Assembly (NCBI GenBank): GCA_020440605.1
Contig: JAGRNT010000005.1
Coordinates: 1 to 64,000 of the forward strand
Direction of reading: 5' to 3'
DNA length: 64,000 bases
Source of the DNA: a bacterium
GTDB lineage: Bacteria; 4484-113; JAFGCY01
Program-made: the position numbers and the translations under genes
Shown: positions 51,562-60,501 of the stretch, piece after piece
Layout of the letters: every line of letters begins with the position of its first letter
Numbering within the stretch: position 1 is the first letter of the stretch
Notes under the pieces: model-generated
Database searches by the model: none
What the model saw: the letters and a program-made list of their open reading frames with translations, nothing else
What the model was told of the DNA's origin: nothing

Positions 51562-54387
51562 GATGCTCTCCCCCAGGTAATACCCCACCGCCGCCAGATC
51601 CACCTCGTTGACGATGCCGTCGAGGTTTGAGTCGTAGAAGGGCAGGTAGCCGGGGCTCGTGCTCGTCAGGCCGTGCTTGCTGCGGATCAGTTCGTAGTCC
51701 GTCATGTCCACGACGTTGTCAAGATTGGCATCGCCGGGCAGGTTGAAGATGTAGAACGGCACGGTCGTGACCGGGCCCTGGTTGTCAAGTTCGTCATAGA
51801 CGTAGACATTGAGCTGCGCGGCCTGGTTCCTCAGGTCCGGCGCGCCGACCAGCACCTCGAAGGCCCCGCCGCTGATCACGTCGATGATCGTGTCCAGCCC
51901 GGGGGTCAGCTCGCCGTAGGGCGCGACATCCAGCCAGTAGCGGACCTTGCTCACGTCCTGCGGGTTCTCCACGCTCAGGTTGAACTGCTCCAGGCGCGGG
52001 GCCACGCCCACGCTCGTGCCCGGCAGGAAGTCCACGCCGTCGATGCGCGGGAAGTCCTCCTGGTAGGCCCGGCCCACGGTGATGTCATCCAGCCACCAGC
52101 CGGTCGCTTCACCGGTGTTCTCGCCGCTGCCGCTGGCATCGGACTCAAACAGGAAGACCACGCGCACGGTCTTGCCGGCGAAGGCCGAGAGGTCCACCGC
52201 CGCCGTGCTCCAGGGAGCGAGGTAGCCGCTGAAGTAGCTGTCCTTGGTGAGGTTCTTCAGCTTGCCGGGGCTGAAGCTCAGGCCCTCGTCCTCCGTGACC
52301 AGCACCCAGCCGCGGTCCTTCTCGCTGCCGCCGTTCTCGATGTTGAAGTGGTGGTGGAACACCAGGCTCGGATCGGAGATCCCGGAGAAGCTGATCCGGC
52401 GGCTGATCACGGCATCGGTTTCGAAGGCGTCGTAGGTGTTGAAGTCATTGCTGTTGTGCAGCGCGAAGGCCCCGCCGTTGGTGGCGCCGTTCTGGTCCTT
52501 CCAGCGGCCGCTGCCGTTGCTGCGCACACTGCCGCTGTCACCGCCGCCCTGGCGCACCGCGTCGATCAGCGCATCGCTGTAGTCGCGGAAGTCCAGCGGC
52601 TCGAAGTCGCGGCCCTCGCCCTCGAAGTCCTCCTGCACGGGGAAGGTCGCGGCGGTGTTGTCAACCAGCACATCCACCGAGTTGGAGACGGGCTGGCCGT
52701 CCAGCTCGGCCTCGAAGCGCAGGTTGACACTCTGGAACAGGTAGTTCGAGAAGTCCACCTCGAAGTCCCAGGGAGCGCCCGTCAGGGTCTGGGCCGCTTC
52801 GTCGTCAATGTAGAGCGTCACGCTCGGCGGGCTGCCGAGCACGTTGATGCTGAACTGCTGCGTGCCGCTGACTGTCAGCGTCTCCAGCGCCGGGATCTCG
52901 ATCGCCTTCTCGGTCAGCAGGCCGAAGATCCCCGGCAGGTCCACGCGGCGCACCGGGTTGCCGGAGTCGAAGCCCGTGGTCGGCTTGCCGGTGTCGTACA
53001 TGATCGTGCGGATCTCGGTGTTCGTCAGGGTCGGGCTGTAGCTCCACATCAGTGCGGCCACGCCGGCCACGATCGGCGCGCTGAAGCTCGTGCCCTGGCC
53101 GCCGCTGACATAGTTCGTGTCGCCGTTCTCGCGGCAGCTCTTCAGGGAGTTGCCGGGAGCCGCCATGTCGATGTAGTTGCCGAAGTTGCTGAAGCCGGCG
53201 CGGGCATCATTCGTGCCCACGGCGGTGCTGCCGACACTGATCGCCTTGGAATAGCTGCAGGGGTAGTGCGCATCGCTGGTGCTGTCATTGCCGGCGGCGC
53301 TGATGAAGATCCCGCCGTTGTTCCAGATGAAGTTGACCATCGTCTGTTCCTGGGGCACCGGGCCGCCGTAGCTGCCCCAGCTCAGGTTGACGACCTGCGC
53401 GCCGAGGTCAAAGCCCAGGTAGCAGCCTTCGATGATCGTGCCCAGCGGGGCGGTGCCGGTGTTGGCGATCTTCACGGGCAGCACGCGCACGTCCGGGGCC
53501 ACGCCGGTGATCGTGCGGCCGTTGTTGCCCTCCGCGCCGACGATGCCGGCGATGAAGGTCCCGTGCCCGTCGCTGTCGCTGATGTTCGTGTTGTCACCGA
53601 TCACATTGAGCTTCTCGCCCGGGAAGTCCGCCGAGGTGAAGCAGGCCCGGCTCAGCTCCTCATGCGTGGTGCGCACGCCGGTGTCCACCACCGCGACCCA
53701 GACGTCGCTGCTGCCGCGGCCGAAGTTCCAGCCGAAGTTCGCGCCGATCTTGTGCAGGCTCCACTGCCCGCCGCTGCCGCCGTTGGAATTGCTGTTCTGG
53801 TAGTCAGGGTCATTGGGCTCATAGCAGGCCTGGCGGAGCGGTTCATGGAAGGCATGGCTAACCACGCCGCTCAGGGCTGCGTCCGCGCGCAGCGCAGTCA
53901 GCACCGCTGCCGCATCCTGGCCCGCGGGCAGGCTGAAGCAGGCGAAGTTGTTGTCCTCCACATACACCTGGCTCACGACCGCCAGGCCGTAGCGGGCGGC
54001 AATGTCATCCGTCCAGTCCATGAACTGCGCATTGCGCTTCAGCCGTGCGCTGCCCTGGCTGCGGGCCGGGCTGGCTGCCCCGGCTCCGAGAATCTGGCTC
54101 GCGCCCCTGAAGGCCGGGGCCTGGGCGTCGTAGGCCAGCATGATGCGCTGCGGATCGTAGTCCAGGCCGGGGCTGCCGGGCCGCTGCTCGAGGCGCTCAT
54201 AGGCCTCGGCATGGCTGATCCGCAGGCCGCCCTTCAGCTCGAAGTATTCACCGGAATCATCAACGGCACCAACCGCCGCATCGCGCTCGGCGACAGGCGC
54301 GACGGAACCGGACTGGCCCGCGCAGGAGGCGAGCAGGATCGCAAGCAGCAGAATGCCCAGGCGGGCGGAAGTCGTGACCAATTTCAT
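51559..54387 (-). CDS. Subtilisin-like serine protease lipoprotein with dockerin-like tail
   Basis: 942 residues. The N-terminus has a lipobox LLASC (Cys22). The S8 catalytic triad is Asp235 (VAVVDTGV), His275 (DGHGTFIAG) and Ser434 (GTSFSAPIVAGVAAL), with Asn367 (AAGND) at the oxyanion hole. Beyond the catalytic domain lie two beta-rich modules (about 510-880) and a dockerin-like tail (NLDNVVDMTDYELIRSK and DSNLDGIVNEVDLAAVGYY). It is probably a surface protease with broad substrate range. The dockerin-like repeats suggest it docks on a matching cohesin-like partner, which is not in the window. Confidence 0.93.
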   Translation of the reverse strand: MKLVTTSARLGILLLAILLASCAGQSGSVAPVAERDAAVGAVDDSGEYFELKGGLRISHAEAYERLEQRPGSPGLDYDPQRIMLAYDAQAPAFRGASQILGAGAASPARSQGSARLKRNAQFMDWTDDIAARYGLAVVSQVYVEDNNFACFSLPAGQDAAAVLTALRADAALSGVVSHAFHEPLRQACYEPNDPDYQNSNSNGGSGGQWSLHKIGANFGWNFGRGSSDVWVAVVDTGVRTTHEELSRACFTSADFPGEKLNVIGDNTNISDSDGHGTFIAGIVGAEGNNGRTITGVAPDVRVLPVKIANTGTAPLGTIIEGCYLGFDLGAQVVNLSWGSYGGPVPQEQTMVNFIWNNGGIFISAAGNDSTSDAHYPCSYSKAISVGSTAVGTNDARAGFSNFGNYIDMAAPGNSLKSCRENGDTNYVSGGQGTSFSAPIVAGVAALMWSYSPTLTNTEIRTIMYDTGKPTTGFDSGNPVRRVDLPGIFGLLTEKAIEIPALETLTVSGTQQFSINVLGSPPSVTLYIDDEAAQTLTGAPWDFEVDFSNYLFQSVNLRFEAELDGQPVSNSVDVLVDNTAATFPVQEDFEGEGRDFEPLDFRDYSDALIDAVRQGGGDSGSVRSNGSGRWKDQNGATNGGAFALHNSNDFNTYDAFETDAVISRRISFSGISDPSLVFHHHFNIENGGSEKDRGWVLVTEDEGLSFSPGKLKNLTKDSYFSGYLAPWSTAAVDLSAFAGKTVRVVFLFESDASGSGENTGEATGWWLDDITVGRAYQEDFPRIDGVDFLPGTSVGVAPRLEQFNLSVENPQDVSKVRYWLDVAPYGELTPGLDTIIDVISGGAFEVLVGAPDLRNQAAQLNVYVYDELDNQGPVTTVPFYIFNLPGDANLDNVVDMTDYELIRSKHGLTSTSPGYLPFYDSNLDGIVNEVDLAAVGYYLGESI

Positions 54388-54605
54388 ATCCTCACAGCGA
54401 ATGGTGCCCAGTGATGCCTGTCAATGGGATGCCCTCAGTCCAGCCGGTGAGCGCGCATGCCGCACGCATCCTGATCGGGCAGTGTTTTAGACTACCGGCC
54501 CCGGCTGGTGTTCCATTTATACCTTATAGATTTCCGCCAATCAATAACTTGACGGACTCTTCAATCGGATCTGAGCCGGGCTCCACCCCGCTATAATCTG
54601 CGCCT
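54388..54605. other. Divergent region between the subtilisin-like gene and gltX
   Basis: A lower G+C spacer of about 220 bp. It holds the gltX leaderless promoter at 54592-54597; no gene seen. Confidence 0.55.
54592..54597 (+). promoter_or_regulatory. -10 TATAAT, 8 nt before the gltX ATG
   Basis: A perfect hexamer in CCGCTATAATCTGCGCC. No Shine-Dalgarno is seen. Confidence 0.6.
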
Positions 54606-56063
54606 ATGGCTGGAACACTGAGAGTCCGATTCGCCCCGTCACCGACGGGCTACCTGCATACCGGTGGTGCGCGCACCGCGCTGTTCAACTACCTCTGGGC
54701 CAAGGGCCAGGGCGGGGTGTTCGTCCTGCGCGTGGAGGACACCGATGAGGAGCGCTCCACCGAGGAGAGCATGCGCGCGATCCTCGACGGCCTGCAGTGG
54801 CTGGGGATCATGTGGGACGAGGGGCCGGACCCCGCGCAGTTCGGCGAATCGATCGGGCCCTTCCCGCCCTACTACCAGAGCATGCGGCGCCCGCTGCACC
54901 AGGCATACATGAAGAAGCTCTGGGACGCGGGGCATGTGTTCTACTGCCCGGCCACGGCCGAGGAGATGACCGGCCCCGACGGCAAGAAGCTGACCTTCTC
55001 CCCCTACCGCGACATCACGCGCGAGGAGCAGGAGCGGCGGCTGGCAGCCGGTGAGGTGATGCCGGTGCGCTTCCGCTGCCCGCGCGATGTGGAGGTGAGC
55101 TGGGAGGATGCCGTGCGCGGCAAGGTCACGTTCAGCAGCAATGAGGTCGGCGACTTCGTGCTGTTCAAGGGCAACGGCCAGCCGCTGTACAACTTCGTCG
55201 TGGTCTGCGACGACATCGACATGCAGATCACGAACGTACTGCGCGGCGAGGACCACATCTCCAACACCCCGAAGCAGATCCTGCTGCATGAGGCGCTTGG
55301 GCAGACCCCGCCGGAGTTCGGGCATGTGCCGCTGATCGTCGGGATGGACCGCCAGCGCTTGTCAAAGCGCCACGGGGCCACGGCGGTGGATGCCTATGAG
55401 GAGCAGGGCGTGCTGCCGGAGGCGATGGTCAACTTCCTCGCGCTGATCGGCTGGGCGCCGGGGGATGACCGCGAGAAGATGACACTCGAGGAAATGAAGC
55501 AGGCCTTCGACCCGCACCGCTGCACCAAGGCGGCGGGCGCCTTCAACCCGGACAAGCTGAAGTTCTTCAATGAGCTGTACATCCGCGAGTTGTCGGCCGA
55601 CGCTCTAGCCGAGCGGCTGCGGCCCTTCGTGCCGGCGGAGTGGTTCAGTTTCCGAGGCGAGGATTACGCGAAGCATGTGTTCACGCTCTTCCAGGAGAAG
55701 ATCGCCTACCTGACCGAGATGGAGGCGAATGCCTGGTACTTCTTCCGCGACCCCGTGGAGGCTGACAACAACGTGAAGAGTGTTGCCAAGTTCCTGACCG
55801 GCAATGAAAGTGCGAAGCAGCTGCTGTCGGAGATCCTCACGGGGATGCAGGCGCTGGGTGATGGCGAGTGGACCGAGGAGCAGCTCGCGCCGATCGTGGA
55901 CGGCTTCGTGGAGTCAAGCGGACTGGGGCGCGGCAAGGTGATGCAGCCCTGGCGCGTGGCCCTGACCGGCGATGCGATCAGCCCCGGCTTCTATGACCTC
56001 GTTGTCACCCTCGGCCGGGACACTGTGCTGCGCCGCGTGCAGCCCTGGATCGAGAGGCTGTAG
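54606..56063 (+). CDS. gltX: Glutamyl-tRNA synthetase
   Basis: 485 residues. The class I HIGH motif is in PSPTGYLHTGG (residues about 11-21) and the KMSKS-type motif is QRLSKRHGAT. The length is normal for bacterial GluRS. It charges tRNA-Glu, and in some bacteria tRNA-Gln. Two hairpins follow the stop (arms GGTCAGTCC/GGACTGACC at 56066-56092 and TGCATCC/GGATGCA at 56101-56125), without a clear T-tail. Confidence 0.96.
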   Translation: MAGTLRVRFAPSPTGYLHTGGARTALFNYLWAKGQGGVFVLRVEDTDEERSTEESMRAILDGLQWLGIMWDEGPDPAQFGESIGPFPPYYQSMRRPLHQAYMKKLWDAGHVFYCPATAEEMTGPDGKKLTFSPYRDITREEQERRLAAGEVMPVRFRCPRDVEVSWEDAVRGKVTFSSNEVGDFVLFKGNGQPLYNFVVVCDDIDMQITNVLRGEDHISNTPKQILLHEALGQTPPEFGHVPLIVGMDRQRLSKRHGATAVDAYEEQGVLPEAMVNFLALIGWAPGDDREKMTLEEMKQAFDPHRCTKAAGAFNPDKLKFFNELYIRELSADALAERLRPFVPAEWFSFRGEDYAKHVFTLFQEKIAYLTEMEANAWYFFRDPVEADNNVKSVAKFLTGNESAKQLLSEILTGMQALGDGEWTEEQLAPIVDGFVESSGLGRGKVMQPWRVALTGDAISPGFYDLVVTLGRDTVLRRVQPWIERL

Positions 56064-56065
56064 GA

Positions 56066-56125
56066 GGTCAGTCCCGCGAAGCAGGACTGACCGGGGGTGC
56101 TGCATCCCGCCGCAGGCAGGATGCA
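56066..56125. repeat. Two hairpins downstream of gltX
   Basis: A 9-bp stem (GGTCAGTCC/GGACTGACC) and a 7-bp stem (TGCATCC/GGATGCA). They resemble other short palindromes in intergenic regions here. Neither has a run of T, so terminator function is uncertain. Confidence 0.5.
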
Positions 56126-56211
56126 GTGGTCGTATTGTCAACGGGGGCCCGATGAATGCCGGACATTGGCAACGGAGGTCCGGAGCTATCCGGACAATGA
56201 GCCCACGGAGA

Positions 56212-56256
56212 TTTCACCACAGAGATACAGAGAGCACAGAGTTAGCTCAGACAAGC
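56212..56256. repeat. CACAGAG-type intergenic repeat
   Basis: TTTCACCACAGAGATACAGA followed by GAGCACAGAG. It is similar to words at 45285, 58606 and 59331. Such words are widespread in bacterial intergenic DNA. Confidence 0.55.
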
Positions 56257-56340
56257 CGCCTGACATCCAGGGCGGGATGACAACGTAGTTGGCATCACGG
56301 GTGGGAATGGCAGACAGGCAGGCGGCGCTCATTCATGCGG

Positions 56341-56346
56341 GATAAT
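56341..56346 (+). promoter_or_regulatory. -10-like GATAAT, 6 nt before the ATG at 56353
   Basis: Supports the ATG at 56353 rather than the upstream one. Confidence 0.5.
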
Positions 56347-56352
56347 CCTTGC

Positions 56353-57984
56353 ATGCGTTACATCCTGACCCTCCTGCCGATGCTCCTCTGCGCCCTGGCC
56401 ACGGCTGCCTTCGCGCAGGAGCCCACGCCCCGTGAGATGGTCACCGAGGGCTGCACGCTGGTCTCGCCCTTCCATGTGATGAGTGCCACCGTTGCCACAT
56501 CGGAGAATCTCTCTCCGCTGGTCTGGGGCACGGAGCTTGCTAGCTCCGCTGATACCCGCGGCCTGCAGGGTACCCAGCCGGTTCCCGGCTGGCTTGGCAA
56601 CTACGGCAGCGGGCGCGTCGCCATCTGGGACGGGCATCCAGGCTTCTTCGGAAGTGGGGCTGACGGCCGTGATGACAATGACCGGCTGCGCATCCAGCTA
56701 ATCGACTGGCTGCGGGATAATGGCAGCATGGCCTTCGCGCGCGGGCATGGCGAGAAGCCGATGGACGAGGTGCTCAGCGGCAGCTGCTGGCAGCATCTGC
56801 TGGACAGCGCGGCTGACCCTCATGAACTCGATGGCGAACTGACAACTGAGAATCTCACTGGCAGCGGACTGCTGGTGATCGGATCCAGCTGGCAGCGCAT
56901 CACTGACAGCGAGCTGGATGCCGTGGAGGACTTCGTGCTGAACGGTGGCGGCCTGCTGGTGATCGGCATCGGCTGGGCCTACAGCGGCTACGCCGACGAT
57001 CCCGACCCGGACTTCTACATTCCAAACCGGCTCGGCGAGCGCTTCGGCTGGCGAGTGCAGTTCGGCACGATCAAGGATCCCGGCACGCCGCTCGGTGAGG
57101 CCGGCGCTCCGGCCTTCAGCGTACTGCCGCTGGAGGACTACCGCCCGGCGCGGATCCATGTGCTGCGCGGCCTGCCGCAGCAGATTGACGATGTCGTCAG
57201 CCAGGCCGCCGCCGATCCGCAGGACATCTTCGTGGTGGAGGGAAAGTACACGGGGCTCTGCCTGCCAAATGCATACTGGGCCGAGCTGGATTCCGTAAGC
57301 GGGATCCTTGAACTGCTGGACAGTGTGTACCTCAGCCACAATGCGCTGATCGGCAATGCCAACCCGCCCTATGGCGGCGAGCGGATCTGGTTCGTGCCGC
57401 AGGTCTCGGACGAACCGGGCTGGTATATGCACAGTGGCAACCCCGTTGTCTACAAGGCCCATGCCGCGGAGGACATCGTCCGTACCTACAACACCGAAGG
57501 CCGGCTGGGCTGGGGCATCGTGCATGAGCTGGGCCACAACATGCACATCTCCAGCTGTGGCAACAACATGGTGCCGGACGGCACCGGGGAGAACTGGGCC
57601 AATGTCTGGAGCGTGTGGACCAACAACGCCTTCGGCTGGCCGCAGCATGAACGCTATGCACGTGAGGGCAATCCCTACCATGACAGACCGGACTACGCGC
57701 AGCTCAGCAGCGACAACTGGATCCTGCTGGACTGCCTGGACATGATCTGGCAACGCTACGGCTGGGACGGGATGCAGGCCTTCCTGACGGATGTGGCAAC
57801 GCGGCGCGCAGCCGGGGAGAAGCTCAGGGACAACGCTGAGCGCCAGCGCCTGCTGATCGAGGGCATGAGCATCGGCTATGGCATCGACTTCTCGGAGTTG
57901 TTCGCCCACTGGGGCTTCCCCGTCAGCGACGAGACGCGCGCGCTGTTGTCAAAGTACCCAAGGAGCGAGATAGCGATTCAGTAG
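56353..57984 (+). CDS. Secreted M60-like metallopeptidase
   Basis: 543 residues from the ATG at 56353, with a signal peptide MRYILTLLPMLLCALATAAF (cleavage near AFA-QE). The zinc motif H391-E392-x2-H395 (HELGHN) is followed by a distal Glu in the next 17 residues (GTGEN), fitting the M60/enhancin HExxH...E pattern. The region before it (GLLVIGSSWQRITDSELDAV) is the N-terminal module common to this group. M60-like enzymes cut mucin-type glycoproteins. It is likely exported and is convergent with the next gene. Substrate is inferred from the family only. Confidence 0.88.
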   Translation: MRYILTLLPMLLCALATAAFAQEPTPREMVTEGCTLVSPFHVMSATVATSENLSPLVWGTELASSADTRGLQGTQPVPGWLGNYGSGRVAIWDGHPGFFGSGADGRDDNDRLRIQLIDWLRDNGSMAFARGHGEKPMDEVLSGSCWQHLLDSAADPHELDGELTTENLTGSGLLVIGSSWQRITDSELDAVEDFVLNGGGLLVIGIGWAYSGYADDPDPDFYIPNRLGERFGWRVQFGTIKDPGTPLGEAGAPAFSVLPLEDYRPARIHVLRGLPQQIDDVVSQAAADPQDIFVVEGKYTGLCLPNAYWAELDSVSGILELLDSVYLSHNALIGNANPPYGGERIWFVPQVSDEPGWYMHSGNPVVYKAHAAEDIVRTYNTEGRLGWGIVHELGHNMHISSCGNNMVPDGTGENWANVWSVWTNNAFGWPQHERYAREGNPYHDRPDYAQLSSDNWILLDCLDMIWQRYGWDGMQAFLTDVATRRAAGEKLRDNAERQRLLIEGMSIGYGIDFSELFAHWGFPVSDETRALLSKYPRSEIAIQ

Positions 57985-57999
57985 CTGTGGTTGTGGTCT

Positions 58000-58455
58000 T
58001 CAACTTAAACCCGTAATGATTAGATATGCCAATGCAGCTGTGATTAGTGCAACAATAGCAAGAGTAACTGGCCAACTGACTTCAAAGAGCAATCCCTTTC
58101 CTCGTTGTTTCTGAGATTCCTCTTTCTGCATTTTCTCTTCTCTTCTCTTGTCCTCGAACTGTTTCCAAGCAGCAACTTTATTAGGAGTGAGTGCCTCAGG
58201 CTCCCCTTCTTTAAGCCAGCGGCCAGCGTAGGATTCTAATTCGACTCGCATCGATTCAGGACACTCTATTTCACCCTCAAACCAGTTAGTCCAGCCAAAA
58301 GTGATTTCTATTCCGTCTTTCTCCAGGATTATGAGCATGTAGTCTATCCCGACATCAAACAGGTCATACTCGTAGAGCACGGTCCATTCACTGCTGCTAC
58401 GGTATTGCGCCAACATGCGATTCCAGTCCTCGGTCACTATTCCGACTAAGTACAT
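58000..58455 (-). CDS. Unknown protein, AT-rich paralog of the 58784 gene
   Basis: 151 residues from the ATG at 58455, chosen because TATAAT ends 6 nt before it. The N-terminal 90 residues are related to the protein at 58784-59092 (shared VGIVTxxWNRxLA, GIDYxLxI, FGWxNWFEGEI). The C-terminus adds a basic linker and one membrane segment (VTLAIVALITAALAYLIITG). This gene is much more AT-rich than its neighbours and paralog, so it may have a different origin. The family is not recognised. Confidence 0.68.
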   Translation of the reverse strand: MYLVGIVTEDWNRMLAQYRSSSEWTVLYEYDLFDVGIDYMLIILEKDGIEITFGWTNWFEGEIECPESMRVELESYAGRWLKEGEPEALTPNKVAAWKQFEDKRREEKMQKEESQKQRGKGLLFEVSWPVTLAIVALITAALAYLIITGLS

Positions 58456-58461
58456 AACTTC

Positions 58462-58467
58462 ATTATA
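58462..58467 (-). promoter_or_regulatory. -10 TATAAT, 6 nt before the ATG at 58455
   Basis: Leaderless-type position. Confidence 0.55.
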
Positions 58468-58605
58468 ATTAATCAGGCATGTCTTCGGAGGAGTACAGCG
58501 GCGGGTCGCCGCTTCCACTCATCTTGCTTAAATCAGCTGCCAACTCAATTCCCGCCAGACATCCCGGGCGGGAATGGCAATCAGGCAGGCGGCGACACGC
58601 GAAGA

Positions 58606-58741
58606 TTTCACCACAGAGCACACGGAGAGCACGGAGAATTCCTGTGCAAGCCGCGGGTCCATCTGCTGGTTCTCATTCTGCTTCTGCTTCCGATTCTGCA
58701 TTCCTCAGTGCTCTTCGTGCCCTCTGTGGTAAGTCTTCATT
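58606..58741. repeat. CACAGAG palindromic element
   Basis: The left arm is TTCACCACAGAGCACACGGA. The right arm is the inverse CTCTTCGTGCCCTCTGTGG. Between them lie CATTCTGCTTCTGCTTCCG-type words. It occupies most of the gap between the two paralogs. Confidence 0.6.
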
Positions 58742-58783
58742 TCCGTCTCGACCTTGACTCGTTGCCACTTCCATATCTCATTG

Positions 58784-59092
58784 TCAGTTGTACCGGCCGC
58801 CGGTGACAATCTCCACCACCTCGGATTTCAGCGTGGATGGTTCACCTTCCTCCAGCGCGTGCCCGAGCAGGCCCTCCATCTCCGTTCGCAGCTGCGGGCT
58901 GCACTGGATCTCGCCCTCGAACCAGTTGTCCCAGCCGAAGCGGATCTCCTCGCCGGAGCGCACGAGGATGTACAGGTCGTAGTCGATCCCCTTGTCGAAC
59001 ATGTCATAGGAGAACACGCATTGCCAGCCGGTCTCCACGCAATGCGCGAGCAGGCGGTTCCATTCATCCGTGACGATCCCGGTCAGGTTCAT
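58784..59092 (-). CDS. Unknown small protein, G+C-rich paralog of the 58000 gene
   Basis: 102 residues from the ATG at 59092, with CATAAT ending 6 nt upstream. A longer N-terminus is only repeat-like sequence. It shares VTDEWNRLLAH, GIDYDLYILV and FGWDNWFEGEI with the paralog and lacks the membrane tail. The codons match the G+C-rich neighbourhood. Function unknown. No signal peptide is present. Confidence 0.66.
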   Translation of the reverse strand: MNLTGIVTDEWNRLLAHCVETGWQCVFSYDMFDKGIDYDLYILVRSGEEIRFGWDNWFEGEIQCSPQLRTEMEGLLGHALEEGEPSTLKSEVVEIVTGGRYN

Positions 59093-59784
59093 GTTGAGAT
59101 TATGGGGCAGGAAGGGCGTCACCGGGCGCTGCATGCGAGAGACTGCTGTGAAGTCCGCATGCTTGGCGGGAATGGCAATAAGCAACCCGCCTTCGTGCAT
59201 GGTGCCTGCGCTGCCAGGCAGGCATTGACTGATCCACGAAGTCACGAGGGACTCAGGCTCGCGTTGGCAATTCTGCCTCACACGCGTCATGTACTGCGCA
59301 CGCCGGTCCTTTTTTGTTTGCTTCTTCTGCTTCTCATTCTGCTCTCCGTGCTCTCTGAGGCCTCTGTGGTTATTCTTCAGACCCGCCGCATCCAGTCTCG
59401 CTGCCAGCCGAGCGCAGCGAGCAATGATTGCACGCAAGTGAATTGCGCTGCTCCGTTGCCTGACTGACATCAGGCCTCCGTCTGACTCTGCGTCTCTGCG
59501 CCTCTGCGTTGAATAAAACCTTTTGCCATACCTCGCTGCCAGCCGAGCGCAGACGTGCCACTACCGCTGAAGCGGGCAGCTCCCCCGAAACCCGGTCCCC
59601 GAAGCGTCATTGCCCGGATTGCTCCGGGCCTCCGCAATCTGTACTGCCCGAATATCCGCTTTCTGCATCTGTTATGCACCCTGCAGATTTGTGATCATCT
59701 CCCTGCATGAACCTGCCGGCCCGGGCTGCGTATTATCCCCGTGCCAAGTCAGTGCGGGCTGGCGGTTCAGCCAAGGAGCCCGCC
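59093..59784. other. 0.69-kb intergenic region with CACAGAG-type words
   Basis: It contains CTCCGTGCTCTCTGAGG and GTCTCTGCGCCTCTGCGTTG words (for example 59340-59370 and 59485-59517). No gene with a ribosome-binding site or leaderless box is seen until azlC. Confidence 0.6.
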
Positions 59785-60501
59785 ATGAGCACTGCCTGCA
59801 TCCCTGTCATCCTCAGCCGCCGCGCCAGTTTCGCTGCCGGCCTGCTGGATGTCGCGCCGATCCTGCTCAGCGCGCTGCCCTTCGGGATCATCTGCGGCGT
59901 CGGCGCACTGGAAGCCGGCATGTCCGCCGGCCAGGCCCTGCTGTTCAGCCTGGCCGTATTCGCTGGCAGCTCGCAGCTGATCGCCACGCAGTTCCTCGCC
60001 AGTGGAGCGCCGACCGCCGTGGTGGTGCTCGCGGCCCTGGCGGTCAACCTGCGCTTCCTGATGTACTCCGCCGCGATCTCCCCGGAGTTCTCCCGGCGCA
60101 GCCTCCCGGAGAAGCTCGGCCTGTCCTACCTGCTCACCGACCAGGCCTTCGCGATTTCCATGCGCGCCTATGCCGGGGACCGCTCCGGCCTGCGGCGCAC
60201 CAGCTACTACCTGGGCACGGCACTCGGCCTGTTCCTGGCCTTCCAGCTCGGCAACCTGCTCGGGATCTCACTCGGCAGCGGCCTGCCGGCGCACTGGGGC
60301 ATCGAGTTCAGCGTGCCACTGATCTTCTGCGCGCTGCTGACGACCGCCATCCGCAAGAGGTCCATGGCCATCGCGGCCGCCGTCGCCGCACTCGGCAGCC
60401 TGCTGTTGTGCGGCCTGCCCTACATGCTCGGCGTATTCATCGCAGCCCTGCTGGCGATCATCGTGGGTTTCCTTCTGGAGGAGAAAGTCGATGCAGCCTG
60501 A
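59785..60501 (+). CDS. azlC: AzlC-type branched-chain amino acid export protein
   Basis: 238 residues from the ATG at 59785, which has an AAGGAG 7 nt upstream. About six hydrophobic segments are present, with the AzlC signature in FAGSSQLIATQFLASGAP and NLRFLMYSAAISP. It forms a two-component exporter with AzlD (overlapping downstream by 11 nt). The substrate is probably branched-chain or related amino acids by family. Confidence 0.92.
   Translation: MSTACIPVILSRRASFAAGLLDVAPILLSALPFGIICGVGALEAGMSAGQALLFSLAVFAGSSQLIATQFLASGAPTAVVVLAALAVNLRFLMYSAAISPEFSRRSLPEKLGLSYLLTDQAFAISMRAYAGDRSGLRRTSYYLGTALGLFLAFQLGNLLGISLGSGLPAHWGIEFSVPLIFCALLTTAIRKRSMAIAAAVAALGSLLLCGLPYMLGVFIAALLAIIVGFLLEEKVDAA

Noticed and set aside
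51673..54414. A 913-codon plus-strand frame over the subtilisin-like gene
   Set aside because: The minus strand has an intact catalytic triad and lipobox; the antisense frame is a shadow.
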